This document shows positions 5,941 through 7,648 of a stretch of 7,648 bases of DNA, one piece after another. The notes under the pieces are model-generated. The model searched no databases. It saw only the letters and a list, made by a program, of their open reading frames with translations, and was not told the DNA's origin. A program made the position numbers and the translations under genes. Every line of letters begins with the position of its first letter. Position 1 is the stretch's first letter. Source of the DNA: Sutterella sp. (GTDB lineage Bacteria > Pseudomonadota > Gammaproteobacteria > Burkholderiales > Burkholderiaceae_F). The stretch is taken from contig DNLN01000034.1 in assembly GCA_003488465.1 (NCBI GenBank), forward strand, positions 337 through 7,984, in the 5' to 3' direction.

Positions 5941-5966
5941 GCAGGGCTGGTCCCTGCGGTTTTTTT
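5941..5966 (+). terminator. Rho-independent terminator between rpsO and pnp
   Basis: GCAGGG (5941-5946) pairs with CCCTGC (5952-5957) around a 5-nt loop CTGGT, with two flanking T-G wobbles possible, and is followed after GG by seven consecutive T residues (5960-5966). This is the best intrinsic terminator in the window. pnp therefore needs read-through or its own promoter downstream. Confidence 0.85.
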
Positions 5967-6153
5967 CAGTAACGGTTTCGAACAGGGCATTTTTTCGGGA
6001 ACAGGTTGCAAAACGGCTTCGCGCGTTGCGACATGAACGCTTAACGGATTTGAACGTTTATGCCGCAGCGTGCCAGGACACTCGGTGATTTGCTGTGTCT
6101 GCACTCTGGATCATCCCATCGCTCTGCTTCGAACTCATATGAGGACAAATCTC
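5967..6153 (+). promoter_or_regulatory. pnp leader region, 187 nt, with short repeats and a possible hairpin
   Basis: No convincing sigma70 promoter was found; TTGCAA (6006-6011) and TTGCGA (6026-6031) could be -35 elements but lack good -10 partners. A possible imperfect hairpin pairs GTGC-CAG-GACAC (6070-6081) with GTGTC-T-GCAC (6095-6104). Short direct repeats occur: AACGGTTTCG (5971) with AACGGCTTCG (6012), GAACAGG (5980 and 5999), and TGAACGCTTA (6034) with TGAACGTTTA (6051). In E. coli the pnp leader is cut by RNase III and PNPase then represses its own translation; a comparable role here is only inferred. Confidence 0.35.
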
Positions 6154-7648
6154 ATGACCATGTTCAACAAAGTGAGCAAGAGCTTCAAGTTTGGCGATCA
6201 CGATGTGACGCTCACCACCGGCGAAATCGCCCGCCAGGCCACGGGCGCCGTGATCTGCCAGATGGATGACACCGTCATTCTGGCTACGGTCGTCGCCAAG
6301 AAGGAAACCAAGCCCGGACAGGACTTTTTCCCGCTGACCGTCGACTACATTGAAAAGGCCTATGCGGCCGGCAAGTTCCCCGGCGGCTTCTTCAAGCGCG
6401 AAGGCCGCCCCTCCGAGAAGGAAACCCTCACGAGCCGCCTCATCGACCGCCCGATTCGCCCGCTTTTCCCTGATGGCTTTTTCAACGAAGTGCAGGTCAT
6501 CATTCACGTCCTGTCCGTCGATCCCGAAGTTGATCCGGACATCCCGTCGATGATCGGCGCCTCTGCAGCCCTCTCGATTTCCGGCATTCCGTTCCGCGGC
6601 CCGATCAGCGCCTGCCGCGTCGGCTACATCAACGGCGAGTTCGTCTGCAACCCCCGCGTGAGCCAGATGGCTGACAGCCGCTTGGATCTTGTCGTCGCCG
6701 GCACCGAGCGTGCAGTGCTGATGGTTGAGTCCGAAGCCGACCGTCTGCCCGAGGAGACGATGCTCAACGCCGTGATGTTCGGCCACAAGCAGATGCAGGT
6801 TGCCATCGAGGCGATTCACGAACTCGTTGCCGAGGCCGGCAAGCCCGCTTGGGATTGGCAGCCGCCCGCCAAGAACGAGCAGCTCATCGCCCGCATCCAC
6901 GAAATCGCCGACGCCGGTCTTGCCGAGGCCTACACCATCCGCTCCAAGCAGGCTCGCAACGACAAGCTGCGCGAGGTCTACGAGCTCGTTGAGAAGACTC
7001 TGACCGCTGATGCTGAGGCCGCCGGTGTTGAAGTCGCCGATATGAACGAAGTGCATGGCATCCTCTTTGAGATGGAAGCCCACATCGTCCGCTCCAATAT
7101 TCTCGAGGGCAAGCCCCGCATCGACGGGCGCGACACCCGTACGGTTCGTCCGATCGAGATCCGCCAGTCCCTGCTGCCCCGCACCCACGGTTCCGCGCTC
7201 TTCACCCGCGGCGAGACGCAGGCTTTCGTGCTGACGACTCTCGGCACCAAGCAGGATGAGCAGATCGTCGATTCGATCATGGGTGAGAGCCGCGACCGCT
7301 TCATCCTTCACTACAACATGCCTCCGTTCGCAACCGGTGAAACCGGCCGCGTGGGTAGCCCCAAGCGCCGTGAAATCGGCCATGGCCGCCTTGCCAAGCG
7401 CGCCCTGAAGGCTGTTCTGCCGTCCGCGGAGGAGTTCCCGTACACGATTCGCGTCGTCTCCGAGATTTGCGAGTCCAACGGTTCGAGTTCCATGGCGAGC
7501 GTGTGCGGCGGCTGCCTGTCCATGCTCGACGCCGGTGTCCCCCTGAAGGATTACGTTGCTGGTGTTGCCATGGGCCTGATCAAGGAGGGCAACAAGTTTG
7601 CCGTTCTGACCGACATTCTTGGTGATGAGGATCACCTGGGCGACATGG
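6154..7648 (+). CDS. pnp: Polyribonucleotide nucleotidyltransferase (PNPase), 3' truncated by window
   Basis: PNPase degrades RNA from the 3' end by phosphorolysis, releasing nucleoside diphosphates, and can add tails in reverse; it acts as a trimer, often in the RNA degradosome. 498 codons are visible without a stop; the family has about 700 residues, so the KH and S1 RNA-binding domains lie beyond the edge. The first RNase PH domain contains [26 protein letters not shown] and [11 protein letters not shown]; a helical linker covers about 240-320; the second RNase PH domain has [10 protein letters not shown], the phosphate-site serines S444-S446 in [12 protein letters not shown], and the catalytic acidic cluster D487, D491 and D493 in [12 protein letters not shown]. 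The ATG at 6154 is chosen because GAGGA (6141-6145) is 8 nt upstream; in-frame ATGs at 6139 and 6160 are worse placed. The gene sits beyond a strong rpsO terminator. Confidence 0.98.
   Translation, partial: MTMFNKVSKSFKFGDHDVTLTTGEIARQATGAVICQMDDTVILATVVAKKETKPGQDFFPLTVDYIEKAYAAGKFPGGFFKREGRPSEKETLTSRLIDRPIRPLFPDGFFNEVQVIIHVLSVDPEVDPDIPSMIGASAALSISGIPFRGPISACRVGYINGEFVCNPRVSQMADSRLDLVVAGTERAVLMVESEADRLPEETMLNAVMFGHKQMQVAIEAIHELVAEAGKPAWDWQPPAKNEQLIARIHEIADAGLAEAYTIRSKQARNDKLREVYELVEKTLTADAEAAGVEVADMNEVHGILFEMEAHIVRSNILEGKPRIDGRDTRTVRPIEIRQSLLPRTHGSALFTRGETQAFVLTTLGTKQDEQIVDSIMGESRDRFILHYNMPPFATGETGRVGSPKRREIGHGRLAKRALKAVLPSAEEFPYTIRVVSEICESNGSSSMASVCGGCLSMLDAGVPLKDYVAGVAMGLIKEGNKFAVLTDILGDEDHLGDM

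Noticed and set aside
6060..6269. 69-codon plus-strand frame overlapping the pnp start
   Set aside because: It has no Shine-Dalgarno, runs out of frame into conserved PNPase codons, and shows no domain.
6058..7635. Long minus-strand open frame (525 codons) opposite pnp
   Set aside because: It mirrors the conserved PNPase coding sequence; the open frame is a by-product of codon usage, with no ribosome-binding site or domain evidence.

Overview
This is a chromosomal housekeeping stretch of about 7.6 kb with moderately high GC content. The order leuA - rpsO - pnp, a UvrA tail with normal catalytic motifs, and PNPase and LeuA sequences that read as betaproteobacterial all point to the order Burkholderiales. 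A gut-type family such as Sutterellaceae is possible, but that is only an inference from gene order and protein flavour.

Layout: (1) 1-782, plus strand: the C-terminal quarter or so of UvrA, cut by the window edge. (2) 779-2282, minus strand: a two-gene unit of a small class I SAM-dependent methyltransferase followed 28 nt later by a GntR/UTRA (HutC-type) regulator. The regulator ends tail-to-tail with uvrA inside a shared palindrome, with no gap between them. (3) 2283-2485: a roughly 200-nt divergent intergenic region. It holds a candidate methyltransferase promoter, a possible 19-codon minus-strand small ORF with a perfect Shine-Dalgarno sequence, and three mutually complementary GC-rich segments. 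(4) 2486-3868, plus strand: the ribosome-rescue peptidyl-tRNA hydrolase arfB and, 27 nt later, a 10-helix EamA/DMT transporter. (5) 3945-5483: leuA, the first committed enzyme of leucine synthesis. (6) 5523-7648: rpsO (ribosomal protein S15) with its own promoter and a structured leader, then tandem hairpins ending in a clear intrinsic terminator, then pnp (polynucleotide phosphorylase), which runs off the right edge.

Functionally the window mixes DNA repair (UvrA), translation and ribosome rescue (ArfB, S15), RNA decay (PNPase) and leucine synthesis (LeuA). The methyltransferase/GntR pair and the EamA exporter are the only accessory-looking genes. I see no mobile elements, CRISPR arrays, tRNA or rRNA genes, or defence systems.

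The most interesting signals are regulatory. One is the possible attenuator-like leader (small ORF with a Pro-Pro-Asp motif plus competing hairpins) upstream of the methyltransferase. The other is the structured rpsO leader, with a G-U/G-C motif in its stem and a possible Shine-Dalgarno-sequestering segment. Both are hypotheses from sequence reading alone.
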